Below are positions 40,886 through 47,477 of a stretch of DNA of 47,477 nucleotides, one piece after another (within the stretch, counting starts at the first letter, position 1; each line of letters opens with the position of its first letter). A program made the translations under genes and the position numbers. Location of the stretch: assembly GCA_043809645.1 (NCBI GenBank), contig JBDROX010000039.1, positions 1 through 47,477 on the forward strand. Reading direction: 5' to 3'. A model generated the notes under the pieces. The model searched no databases. It was not told the origin of the DNA and saw nothing but the letters and a program-made list of their open reading frames with translations. Source of the DNA: JBDROX01 sp043809645. Lineage in GTDB: Bacteria; Patescibacteriota; Patescibacteriia; Magasanikbacterales; UBA922.

Positions 40886-42304
40886 CTACAGTACCTTCCT
40901 TTTCTTAAAAATAACAAATGGGGTTTTGATAAAAATGATGGCATCTAAAAATGGACTCCACTTCTCTATATAGAATATATCAAGTTTCATCTCATCTTCA
41001 AAGGATAAATCGCTTCTACCAGAAATCTGTGAAAGCCCAGTAATTCCAGGCTTCAGAGTAAACACCTGTGGAAAATCCTTTTCATACTTCTCTACTTCTC
41101 TTGGTTGATGAGGTCTTGGTCCTACAATACTCATCTCCCCTTTCATAACATTGAAAAAATTCGGAAGCTCATCAATACTCCAGCGACGGATAAATCTACC
41201 AAACCGAGTGACCCGAGGGTCGTTTCCAATCTTGTAGATAGGCCCTTTTTTTATTCCTTGCTTCTGAATAAGTTCCTCCTCCATTTTCTCTGCTTTTTTC
41301 CCCTGTTCCCCAAACTGAACACCGGTAGAATCTTTTTGATACATCGAACGGAATTTAAGCGTAAAGAAATGCCTTCCGCGAATCCCAACCCGCTCATTTC
41401 TATAAATAATTGGACGACCCGTTTCTAACAGGATAATAATACTTGAAAGAAGGATAACAGGAGAAACCAAAATAAGGATAATACCTGAAAGAAAGATATC
41501 TGAAATTCGCTTCAGCACCCTTCCCCACCCTTCCAGTGGTGTCCGTTTTAGCTCAACTATCGGAATACCTGCGAGTGGATGGACATCCATATTTGCAGTG
41601 TATGTGGAAAAAAGATCAGCAGAATACTTGAATACAATATGACGAAGACTGCAATAACGAATCGCCTGAAGGGCTTCTTTTTCTCGAGCTCTTGGATTCG
41701 TGAAAAGTAATTCATCTACTGATAACTTTTGAATCTTGTTTCTCGTCTCTACAGAAAAATCCTTGAACAATCCAACAATTTCATACCCTAGTTCTTTCCT
41801 TTCTTTGAGTGCCTGCACAATTGAATTAGCAACTTCTCCAGAACCAACAATTGCAATTCTTCTCATGCCTGAGCCTGTTCTGTACAAGAGCCCTTTGAGC
41901 CCCCGAATGAGGACGCGTCCAAGACTGACATATAAAACAGAAAATATCCATGCAGCGAGGATAAGAAAACGAGAGTCAAACATTTGTTGACTGAAGACAA
42001 TATAGAGAGCAACACCAGCGAGTGCTATCGTACACCCAAGAAACACCCTCGTGAGATCTCGAGAAAGCTTCCTATTCTGATCTGTGGAGTATAGCCCTAT
42101 GAATGTAAAGATAATGAGAAGCAACAAAAAAACCCAAAGACTTCTGAAAAAAAACTCTGCGAGAGTAAGTTCAAATTCAACTGCCTTGGTCTCTACTGCC
42201 CAGGCTGAAAACCTCAGATAGTACGCAGAAATAATTGCAGTCAAAAGCATCAGCAGGTCTACCGGCACCTGCAATATCATAAGCAGTATCTCTGATCTCT
42301 TCAT
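40886..42304 (-). CDS. polyprenyl-phosphate sugar-1-phosphate transferase (initiating enzyme)
   Basis: 472 residues. Four or five N-terminal membrane helices, a Rossmann-like CoA-binding-type domain (MRRIAIVGSGEVANSIVQAL), another helix, and the C-terminal bacterial sugar transferase domain: RISDIFLSGIIL, YRNERVGIRGRHFFTLKFRSM, DELPNFFNVMKGEMSIVGPRP and LKPGITGLSQISGRSDLSFE. Attaches the first sugar phosphate to undecaprenyl phosphate. First gene of the glycan operon. Confidence 0.96.
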   Translation of the reverse strand: MKRSEILLMILQVPVDLLMLLTAIISAYYLRFSAWAVETKAVEFELTLAEFFFRSLWVFLLLLIIFTFIGLYSTDQNRKLSRDLTRVFLGCTIALAGVALYIVFSQQMFDSRFLILAAWIFSVLYVSLGRVLIRGLKGLLYRTGSGMRRIAIVGSGEVANSIVQALKERKELGYEIVGLFKDFSVETRNKIQKLSVDELLFTNPRAREKEALQAIRYCSLRHIVFKYSADLFSTYTANMDVHPLAGIPIVELKRTPLEGWGRVLKRISDIFLSGIILILVSPVILLSSIIILLETGRPIIYRNERVGIRGRHFFTLKFRSMYQKDSTGVQFGEQGKKAEKMEEELIQKQGIKKGPIYKIGNDPRVTRFGRFIRRWSIDELPNFFNVMKGEMSIVGPRPHQPREVEKYEKDFPQVFTLKPGITGLSQISGRSDLSFEDEMKLDIFYIEKWSPFLDAIIFIKTPFVIFKKRKVL

Positions 42305-42327
42305 GTTTTTTTGCTTAATATAGAGAT

Positions 42328-42356
42328 ATAATACAAGATTTTCTCTGTAGCGTCAA
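42328..42356 (-). promoter_or_regulatory. promoter of the glycan operon
   Basis: Minus strand TTGACG (42356-42351), 17-nt spacer, TATTAT (42333-42328). Confidence 0.75.
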
Positions 42357-42358
42357 TC

Positions 42359-42387
42359 TTGACAAAGAGTAAGATATGTGGTAGTGT
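42359..42387 (+). promoter_or_regulatory. promoter of rnpB
   Basis: TTGACA (42359-42364), 17-nt spacer, TAGTGT (42382-42387); the predicted start at about 42394 is the first base of the P1 helix. Its -35 lies two bases from that of the divergent glycan promoter. Confidence 0.8.
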
Positions 42388-42393
42388 GTATAT

Positions 42394-43022
42394 GTCTTTC
42401 TCATAGAAGATAATCGCCCGCCTTCGCTTTTCGTTTCACTCAAAGCTCCAACGGACAGGCCATATACACACACCTGGATCAAGGTCGGCCTGCCCAACGA
42501 AGTACAAGCGGAGCGAAGTGCGAAGGTGGGAGGAAAGTCCGAACTCTCCCGCCAAATTGGCGGGTCGTGGTAGTGGGTAATGCCCACCTCCGGCCTGGTA
42601 ACAGGTCAGGACGGGATAGTGTTCCTGAAAAGGAACCACGTCGTAAGGCGTGGCCACAGAGACTATACTAATCGCGAAGCGCTTATCCTGAGAGAGCAGA
42701 GCGAACCGAGGATGAAAATCTTTCGACTCACTTTGTTGGCCCAAGGTAACCGCTTCGCGATCAAATGTGAAAAGTGAATGGGTGTTTTTGTACAATTGAC
42801 AAAAGCTACTATTCTCGCATTGTGGTGACGCAATGTTGTGGTAAACCCTGCCTAGAGAAAGAGCAGTGTTCCCCGATGGTATCGGTGGTTCAACAAGTTA
42901 GCTCGTTATTACCCTGAAATAGTATTGAAGGGTTTGAGATCATAGAGTAATCCATGATCCAGAGAAATGATTGTCATCCCGACTCAGTCGGGAAACAAAA
43001 TTCGGCTTACTGTGGGAAAGAC
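42394..43022 (+). ncRNA. rnpB: RNase P RNA, unusually long
   Basis: Catalytic RNA that makes tRNA 5' ends. P1 pairs GUCUUUCUCAUA (42394-42405) with UGUGGGAAAGAC (43011-43022) including two G-U pairs. P2 pairs 42417-42427 with 42520-42530. The conserved GGAGGAAAGUCC (42529-42540), GCCACAGAGACUAUAC (about 42651-42666), GUAAACCCUGCCUAGAG (42841-42857), AGAGAAAUGAUUGUCAUC (42961-42978) and 3' ACAAAAUUCGGCUUAC (42995-43010) are all there in order. At 629 nt it is far longer than the usual 350-400; one reason is an extended arm 42671-42681/42751-42761 with a 69-nt insert, and another is the P3 region. Promoter at 42359 and terminator at 43025. Confidence 0.93.
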
Positions 43023-43024
43023 AA

Positions 43025-43051
43025 AAAAATCCGCTAATATAGCGGATTTTT
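43025..43051. terminator. terminator shared by rnpB and the pilus operon
   Basis: A 12-bp stem (43025-43036 with 43040-43051, core ATCCGCTA/TAGCGGAT) with T runs on both strands, three bases after P1 of rnpB and 16 bases past the pilin stop. Confidence 0.85.
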
Positions 43052-43066
43052 GTTTCTACAATAGTA

Positions 43067-43576
43067 CTATCTGAGAAGTAATATTTCATCACTATTCTCT
43101 GACTCGCAAGCTCTGAGGGTGAGAGTCCCGCTGGCTGATCGAGAAATGGTGTATCCAGTAATAGTCGACCACCATGAACCACTCCCGTTTGGACTCACAG
43201 GCACGTCCGCAATGTATCCCTCTTCAACAAGGAAATCTAGATTCGCACAACTTGTGTCTGCGGTTACGTCGGTATCACAATACGCGTTCTGATCATCACA
43301 ACCAGTGGCTGTTGCACCATCGACAATCATATAGACACTTCCTGCCGTGAGCCCGGAAATGACTGAGTGATAATTTCCACCATTGTCTATTTGATCAATT
43401 TGCGTCGCAAGCATGAGATTATTGAGTTCTGACCAACGCCTGGAATCGCGTGCATCTCGGAATCGCTGAAGTGGATTGAGAGCGACAAATATAACCGCCG
43501 CAAGAATTGCGATAATTGCAATGACGATCAGCAATTCAATAAGGGTAAACCCTTTTCTATTTTTCTGCATAGACAT
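43067..43576 (-). CDS. type IV pilin (major-pilin-like)
   Basis: 169 residues. Class III leader MSMQKNRKG followed by the cleavage motif G-FTLIELLIVIAIIAIL with Glu at +5, then an exposed domain with Cys-containing loop (CDDQNAYCDTD, TSCANL). A second ATG at 43570 would remove two residues. Needs a prepilin peptidase, which is not in the window. Last gene of the pilus operon. Confidence 0.95.
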   Translation of the reverse strand: MSMQKNRKGFTLIELLIVIAIIAILAAVIFVALNPLQRFRDARDSRRWSELNNLMLATQIDQIDNGGNYHSVISGLTAGSVYMIVDGATATGCDDQNAYCDTDVTADTSCANLDFLVEEGYIADVPVSPNGSGSWWSTITGYTISRSASGTLTLRACESENSDEILLLR

Positions 43577-43594
43577 GTGTTAAAAAAAATTTTA

Positions 43595-45610
43595 TTACTG
43601 TATTGATGAGATATATTCTGATGATACCCATCCGACTTGGTCTTCAGTTACCTGCAACTGTATCCAGGATCCATCGTCATTTTCTCCAATTTTCTCAAAC
43701 GTTTCCCCGACATCTACTGTGGTTATGACAGGGAACGTTTTCCCCGCCCCTCCTCGGACATTGAGATACCCAACCCCAGTTTCTAATATTATAACAGATT
43801 CTTTTTCTTCTTCCAAGGCTTCTGTAGAAAAAACAGTAGATGTGGTCATATCAATAATCTCACCAGTACTCGAGACTATATCAACAGTTTCAACTTTTGT
43901 ATATCCTTCTGGTTCTTTTTTTAGTGAAAAAATCTCCTTTTGTGGCGCTTTGAAGGCGATACTCAACTGCACACGTGCAAGAAAAATATTTGGATTCTCT
44001 GTTTTGCTGAGATCCAGGGGTGTTGCTTCTTGCAATAAAAACTCATCTGAAATTCTAGAAGACACAAAAGTTTTTGCAAATGTCGCAAGTATCTCGGTAT
44101 CATATATAATAAATTCAAATTTCTTCTCAGAGAGGTCTCTCCGTACACTCCTCTTCCACAACACCTCTTTCTCTCCAACTGCCTGTTCAGCCTGAGAGAA
44201 TGCCTTTTGTTCTGCCAGCTCAGTATCAGACTCATTCCCAACTGTGATTGAAATCAACCTTGCTTGAAATCTATCTTCAGTCGCCTCGCCCTCATCTACT
44301 GCCACTGGAATAGTGACTGGAACAATTTCAAAAAAACGATACTCTTCGACAGAAATATCTTGCTTCTCTTTTTCAGGGAGTGCCCAATCGAGAATAACAA
44401 ATCCTACAATTTCAGCAATGATTGCAATACATATGACAAGGAGAAGAATAATATGTTTTTTTACAAATTTCTTGGCATGGCGGAGACGCTCCGATGGTTT
44501 CTTTTCCTCAAAAGATTGGATCAAAGAAGATTTCGAAGATGGCAATTGTCGACTCAAAAGGAATCCATTGTCTTCTGAAAAAGAAATATCTTTTTGGTAT
44601 TCATTCAAAAACAAACCCCGCCTGGCAAGCCCAACTGCTTCAATATACACGAGCGTTGACTCTTCGAAAAGCAGAGGTTTTCCTAGTGTTACTGGAATTG
44701 AAGATTGTTTCTTAAAAAAACCAAGAAGCCCGGGCAGCTGTGCTGACCCACCGACAAGCACAATGCGCGATACCTTTCCCAGACCCTGTTCCTGAAAGAA
44801 AGAACTCGCATCCACAATACTATTTAGTATGGACAAGAGGGACGTTTCGATAACGTCTCGCGAAACTTTTTTCTTTGTCTTGAGCCCTCTCAATTTCTTT
44901 TTCTTTTCTGCGTCTTCAAAAGAAATACCTTCTGCTTCGACCATTGCCTCAGTGATTTCATGTCCGGCAGAAAAAAATGTATATCCATGTCTGAGACCAA
45001 GTGCATCATGAATACCGATGTGTGTTGTCGATTCCCCAATATCAGCAACACACACAGCGCCATCACCCTCTGGGAGCGAAAGACCCCGTTTGACTGCAAG
45101 TGATTCTATGTCAAAGAGACTTACTTTGTATCCACGATGTGAAAAAAAAGCTTGCCACGCCCGAAATACACTGCGCGAGACAGCAACCACTAATACTTCA
45201 AAAACTGTCTCATCCTTTCTTTCAATAGTATAATTGTACCAAACATCTTTTGGGGGGAGCGGAATGATTCGCTCCATCGCCCGAGCCAGTGCCCCTTGAA
45301 TATGTTTCTTATCAATATCTTTGAGACGAAATACATGTGTGTATACCTGTGACTCTGGAAGCCCGATGATAATGTTCTCTTTTGAAATCCATCTCGGCTG
45401 AGCTTTTGAAAAGAGTATTTCAAGTGCTTTGGTCAATTTCACCTCGTCTTTGATTTCTCCATTCACTACAATGCCACTTTTCAAAGACATACGTGCCTTA
45501 CTTCTCACGTGGACGCCTCGTATTTTTTTCTGCAACTCAACAACTTCGATCGTGTGATCAGAAATATCGAGACCGACAGCTCTTTTTGACCAAAATAGTG
45601 GCATAGCCAT
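43595..45610 (-). CDS. PilM-like actin-fold protein fused to a membrane helix and SH3 domain
   Basis: 671 residues from the ATG at 45610; an ATG at 45637 would overlap the upstream gene by 19 nt and one at 45604 is also possible. Actin-fold PilM part near the start (WSKRAVGLDISDHTIEVVEL, VCVADIGESTTHIGI, IVLVGGSAQLPGLLGFFKKQ), a membrane helix at about 388-412, a long extracellular region, and a C-terminal bacterial SH3 domain (GYLNVRGGAGKTFPVITTVD, GSWIQLQVTEDQVGWVSSEY). PilM normally is a separate cytoplasmic protein that binds PilN; here the PilN-like membrane function may be in the same chain. The SH3 domain suggests wall binding. Confidence 0.92.
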   Translation of the reverse strand: MAMPLFWSKRAVGLDISDHTIEVVELQKKIRGVHVRSKARMSLKSGIVVNGEIKDEVKLTKALEILFSKAQPRWISKENIIIGLPESQVYTHVFRLKDIDKKHIQGALARAMERIIPLPPKDVWYNYTIERKDETVFEVLVVAVSRSVFRAWQAFFSHRGYKVSLFDIESLAVKRGLSLPEGDGAVCVADIGESTTHIGIHDALGLRHGYTFFSAGHEITEAMVEAEGISFEDAEKKKKLRGLKTKKKVSRDVIETSLLSILNSIVDASSFFQEQGLGKVSRIVLVGGSAQLPGLLGFFKKQSSIPVTLGKPLLFEESTLVYIEAVGLARRGLFLNEYQKDISFSEDNGFLLSRQLPSSKSSLIQSFEEKKPSERLRHAKKFVKKHIILLLVICIAIIAEIVGFVILDWALPEKEKQDISVEEYRFFEIVPVTIPVAVDEGEATEDRFQARLISITVGNESDTELAEQKAFSQAEQAVGEKEVLWKRSVRRDLSEKKFEFIIYDTEILATFAKTFVSSRISDEFLLQEATPLDLSKTENPNIFLARVQLSIAFKAPQKEIFSLKKEPEGYTKVETVDIVSSTGEIIDMTTSTVFSTEALEEEKESVIILETGVGYLNVRGGAGKTFPVITTVDVGETFEKIGENDDGSWIQLQVTEDQVGWVSSEYISSIQ

Positions 45611-45618
45611 TAAAAAAA

Positions 45619-46026
45619 TTATTCTACTTCTTGCCATGAATCCAGAGAAACATTTCTTCCATTGACTGTTGCAACCACTTCGAGCTGTTTATGAAATTCA
45701 CCAATAGTACCAAAAACATGAATGGTTCTCTCTGAACCATTGGTTGATATAGATATTGTACATGATCCAGAGTCGAAACTCAATGAACTTCCAGTAAAAG
45801 AATTGTCAAAACGAAGTCTCTGTAGTGCTTCTTCTGCGCATGCTTCAGAGATTGCAAGCACTTCATTTCCCTTTTCTGTCACATACCCTGATTCGAGCTC
45901 AACCAAACCCATGAGGATTGCGCTCATAGCAAAGACGAGTGCTGCCGCCCCAACGACGACAACGACAAAAAGCGCAGCAACCCCTTGCCTTTTTTCTCGT
46001 GTACAATGTTTGAAAAAAAATATCAT
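45619..46026 (-). CDS. PilX-like minor pilin assembly protein
   Basis: 135 residues. Start with RQGVAALFVVVVVGAAALVF hydrophobic helix of the PilX/GspK type, without a Gly-Phe-Thr-Leu cleavage site, then GNEVLAISEACAEEALQRLR and a beta region with one Cys pair. Overlaps the pseudopilin fusion by 4 nt. Confidence 0.8.
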   Translation of the reverse strand: MIFFFKHCTREKRQGVAALFVVVVVGAAALVFAMSAILMGLVELESGYVTEKGNEVLAISEACAEEALQRLRFDNSFTGSSLSFDSGSCTISISTNGSERTIHVFGTIGEFHKQLEVVATVNGRNVSLDSWQEVE

Positions 46027-46937
46027 TTTCGCAAGGTTACAGTTGATGTAACTGGAAATGCATAGGTGTAGTATACATCACTTCCATCACTATCATATGC
46101 TACAGTCATCTGAATTCGGATATTATCTTTCCTCTTTCCTGATCCGATTCTTGTGGTGATGAAATTTTCGACACGGACATGCTCGCTTGTGAGTATTTCC
46201 GCCTCACCAGACCCGCGAGTAACGCGGAGTGACCCATCATCTACAGTCAAATCTATAATGGTCGGATCAAGCGATGATGACGCCATGGAGAGTGAGAGAA
46301 CACCTGGATCACTTCCGAGCGTCGAAGCACCAATATTCACTCCATCTGCTTCACGTATGAGCTGCTCGACAAGAGTCATTGCAGTTCTCGTATTCGAGTG
46401 AACCTCCTGGATCACATAGGCCTTTGTTCGAGCATTCATTATATATTGGATGAAAGAAAGCAGTGCGATCAGAATTCCTGCAATAATAGCGATATAAATA
46501 ATGAGTTCTACAAGAGTGAAACCATCACTAACCTTTGACCTTTGACCTTTGACCTTTGAGGTATTCAATAACGCTCTTCGAAAGGCCGTTATTTGACTGA
46601 CAAGATTAGCAGCTTGCTCGAGCCAGAATGTATGTTCTTCAGTACTGATGTATTGATTGTCCAAAGCCACATCAAGACACACAACCACCTCATTGAGTGA
46701 TGTATGTGAATTGTTGAGAAATCGTGCAAAATCCTTCTCTGTCCCCCTATCACTTCCTTCAGCAATATTCAATAAGATTGAATCCAAGGCTCTCCATAGT
46801 TGTAAACGCAAAGCAAATATTTCCTCTTTTGGAAATTTTTGATTGGAAAACTTTTTTAATTCGCTCACAAACAACCTTCCATCACGATACACTGGAAATT
46901 CCCTGAATCTAAATGTCTTTTTCAAATCCCTATACAT
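46023..46937 (-). CDS. four-helix-bundle (23S IVS-type) domain fused in frame to a pseudopilin
   Basis: 304 residues from the ATG at 46937. Residues about 12-130 match the four-helix-bundle family known from 23S rRNA intervening sequences (FREFPVYRDGRLFVSELKK, SILLNIAEGSDRGTEKDFARF, SLNEVVVCLDVAL). At about 134-142 the repeat SKVKGQRSKV, encoded by four CCTTTGA-type heptamers, leads straight into SDGFTLVELIIYIAIIAG, a pseudopilin cleavage site and helix, followed by a GspJ/PulG-like domain to the end. The natural pseudopilin leader is lost. A TTG within the junction (TTG AAT ACC, about 46571) might restart translation. Fusion, insertion or both. Confidence 0.85.
   Translation of the reverse strand: MYRDLKKTFRFREFPVYRDGRLFVSELKKFSNQKFPKEEIFALRLQLWRALDSILLNIAEGSDRGTEKDFARFLNNSHTSLNEVVVCLDVALDNQYISTEEHTFWLEQAANLVSQITAFRRALLNTSKVKGQRSKVSDGFTLVELIIYIAIIAGILIALLSFIQYIMNARTKAYVIQEVHSNTRTAMTLVEQLIREADGVNIGASTLGSDPGVLSLSMASSSLDPTIIDLTVDDGSLRVTRGSGEAEILTSEHVRVENFITTRIGSGKRKDNIRIQMTVAYDSDGSDVYYTYAFPVTSTVTLRK
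46532..46559 (+). repeat. four perfect heptamers at the fusion junction
   Basis: CCTTTGA four times in a row, exactly between the four-helix-bundle part and the pseudopilin part of the same reading frame. Confidence 0.95.
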
Positions 46938-46940
46938 AGT

Positions 46941-46974
46941 CAAATGTCAGTTGTAAAATGTCAGTTGTCAAAAA
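46941..46974 (+). repeat. short tandem repeat upstream of the four-helix-bundle part
   Basis: Two 14-nt units AAATGTCAGTTGT(A/C) (twice seven) lie just before the start codon, so the four-helix-bundle segment is flanked by period-7 repeats on both sides. Confidence 0.75.
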
Positions 46975-47477
46975 TTATTTATAATTCAAGCGCACCTCTT
47001 CAAGTATTGGAGTGTCCACCCCATCTCCGATTAGCTCTGCGCGATACTGCACCCACTGATTTCCATTGAGTATTGTTGGGAGAAGCGTCCCTGCCGAAAC
47101 TGTAAAATAATCGCCTACTCCTATTTCTCCATACCAAGGTGTCCATGTTCCGGGAGACCCACTTGAATCTGGTGCAGCGCGGACTTGCAATTTTATTTCA
47201 CACGTCGGCGAACAAGAAGGAATCACCTGGTCCCATTCAATAACTTGTATTTCAGAAGATGTTGTCATATCAAATGCCGATGAAATGAGATATCCCTGAG
47301 ACGCAGGACTACCATCACCCACAGAGCCATAATATCCAATCCCCACTTCATCCAACTGCACAAGCTGCGTCCCATCACTTTCGAGAAATGCTTTGAATAT
47401 AATATTTCCTGTGGATGTTGAAAATGACGTGATGTTTGTGTTAATGGTGGAAGCAATATTGTATTGACTTGCGCTGG
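46975..47477 (-). CDS. surface protein, C-terminal fragment (5' end cut by window edge)
   Basis: 167 codons are open to the window edge; the N-terminus is outside. The seen part is Ser/Thr/Asn-rich with STSTGNIIFKAFLESDGTQL, LDEVGIGYYGSVGDGSPASQ, two Cys in PSCSPTCEIKL, and a beta-type end WVQYRAELIGDGVDTPILEE. Such Ig/lectin-like C-termini are common in pilus-operon proteins of Patescibacteria. An internal GTG at 47361 is not needed as a start. First visible gene of the pilus operon. Confidence 0.8.
   Translation of the reverse strand, partial: SASQYNIASTINTNITSFSTSTGNIIFKAFLESDGTQLVQLDEVGIGYYGSVGDGSPASQGYLISSAFDMTTSSEIQVIEWDQVIPSCSPTCEIKLQVRAAPDSSGSPGTWTPWYGEIGVGDYFTVSAGTLLPTILNGNQWVQYRAELIGDGVDTPILEEVRLNYK

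Noticed and set aside
42315..42795. Minus-strand frames over the RNase P RNA
   Set aside because: The conserved RNase P blocks on the plus strand explain the region.
1..47477. Recoding of TGA (as in Gracilibacteria and Absconditabacteria)
   Set aside because: Many genes end in TGA within ATGA overlaps, so TGA is a stop here.
1..47477. tmRNA or SRP RNA
   Set aside because: I looked for the tRNA-like tmRNA ends and for the SRP tetraloop core in the structured spacers and did not find them.

Overview
The window looks like a chromosomal segment of a small-genome Patescibacteria (Candidate Phyla Radiation) bacterium, probably of Parcubacteria type, though the exact lineage cannot be fixed from the sequence alone. 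The reasons are: a 16S rRNA with altered bases at the usual 515F/907R primer sites; tRNA genes without encoded CCA; a very short zinc-binding bL28; a DUF4012 protein, a DsbA-VKOR pair and a type IV pilus locus of the kind seen in that group; tightly packed genes with 4-nt ATGA overlaps; and many short 7- and 9-nt tandem repeats and palindromes between and inside genes. TGA is used as an ordinary stop codon.

Layout. 1-1352: 5' part of a 16S rRNA gene (minus strand) with a leader and a consensus promoter. 1807-7753: a minus-strand operon of five secreted or membrane-anchored surface proteins. 7837-9826: a membrane-anchored unknown, signal peptidase I and a small membrane protein. 9869-13817: trmD and the str operon (rpsL-rpsG-fusA). 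14049-14533: an isolated lipoprotein-like gene. 14552-17697: M50 protease, rpmB, a PEBP protein, VKOR, DsbA and a NUDIX hydrolase. 17736-18931: tRNA-Pro and a GC-rich island of tiny transcripts: a closed-stem RNA candidate, two Cys-rich peptides sharing C-[DE]-S-C-x-C-G, and a 56-residue protein. 19178-23921: ndk, a UvrD-like helicase, a C39-like peptidase and tgt. 23986-24292: a strongly structured GC-rich RNA candidate. 24463-29408: an overlapping queA/mltG/nucleotidyltransferase/PAP2/NUDIX/FemAB operon. 29524-31454: rpmF, nusB, rnc, tRNA-Lys and tRNA-Arg. 31562-31868: another structured transcript. 31926-36605: a protein with a long acidic tract and a DUF4012 protein carrying an N-terminal zinc knuckle. 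36720-42304: a surface-glycan operon. 42394-43022: an unusually long RNase P RNA. 43067-47477: a type IV pilus operon (pilin, PilM-like protein fused to an SH3 domain, PilX-like protein, a four-helix-bundle/pseudopilin fusion, and a truncated surface protein).

How the genes work together. Much of the window builds the cell surface. LepB processes exported proteins; the DsbA-VKOR pair makes disulfides, which fits the Cys-containing surface proteins at 1807-5264; MltG, FemAB and a PAP2 phosphatase serve the cell wall; the 36720-42304 operon makes a lipid-linked glycan; and the 43067-47477 operon makes pili. The rest is information processing (16S, S12, S7, EF-G, L28, L32, TrmD, NusB, RNase III, RNase P RNA, tRNAs) plus late steps of queuosine modification (Tgt, QueA).

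The points most worth a second look are: the pseudopilin fused in frame to a 23S-intervening-sequence-type four-helix-bundle domain exactly at a heptanucleotide repeat; the unassigned structured RNAs at 17857-18025, 23986-24292 and 31562-31868; the paired Cys-rich peptides; the zinc knuckle on DUF4012; and the recurrence of period-7 repeats inside conserved genes.
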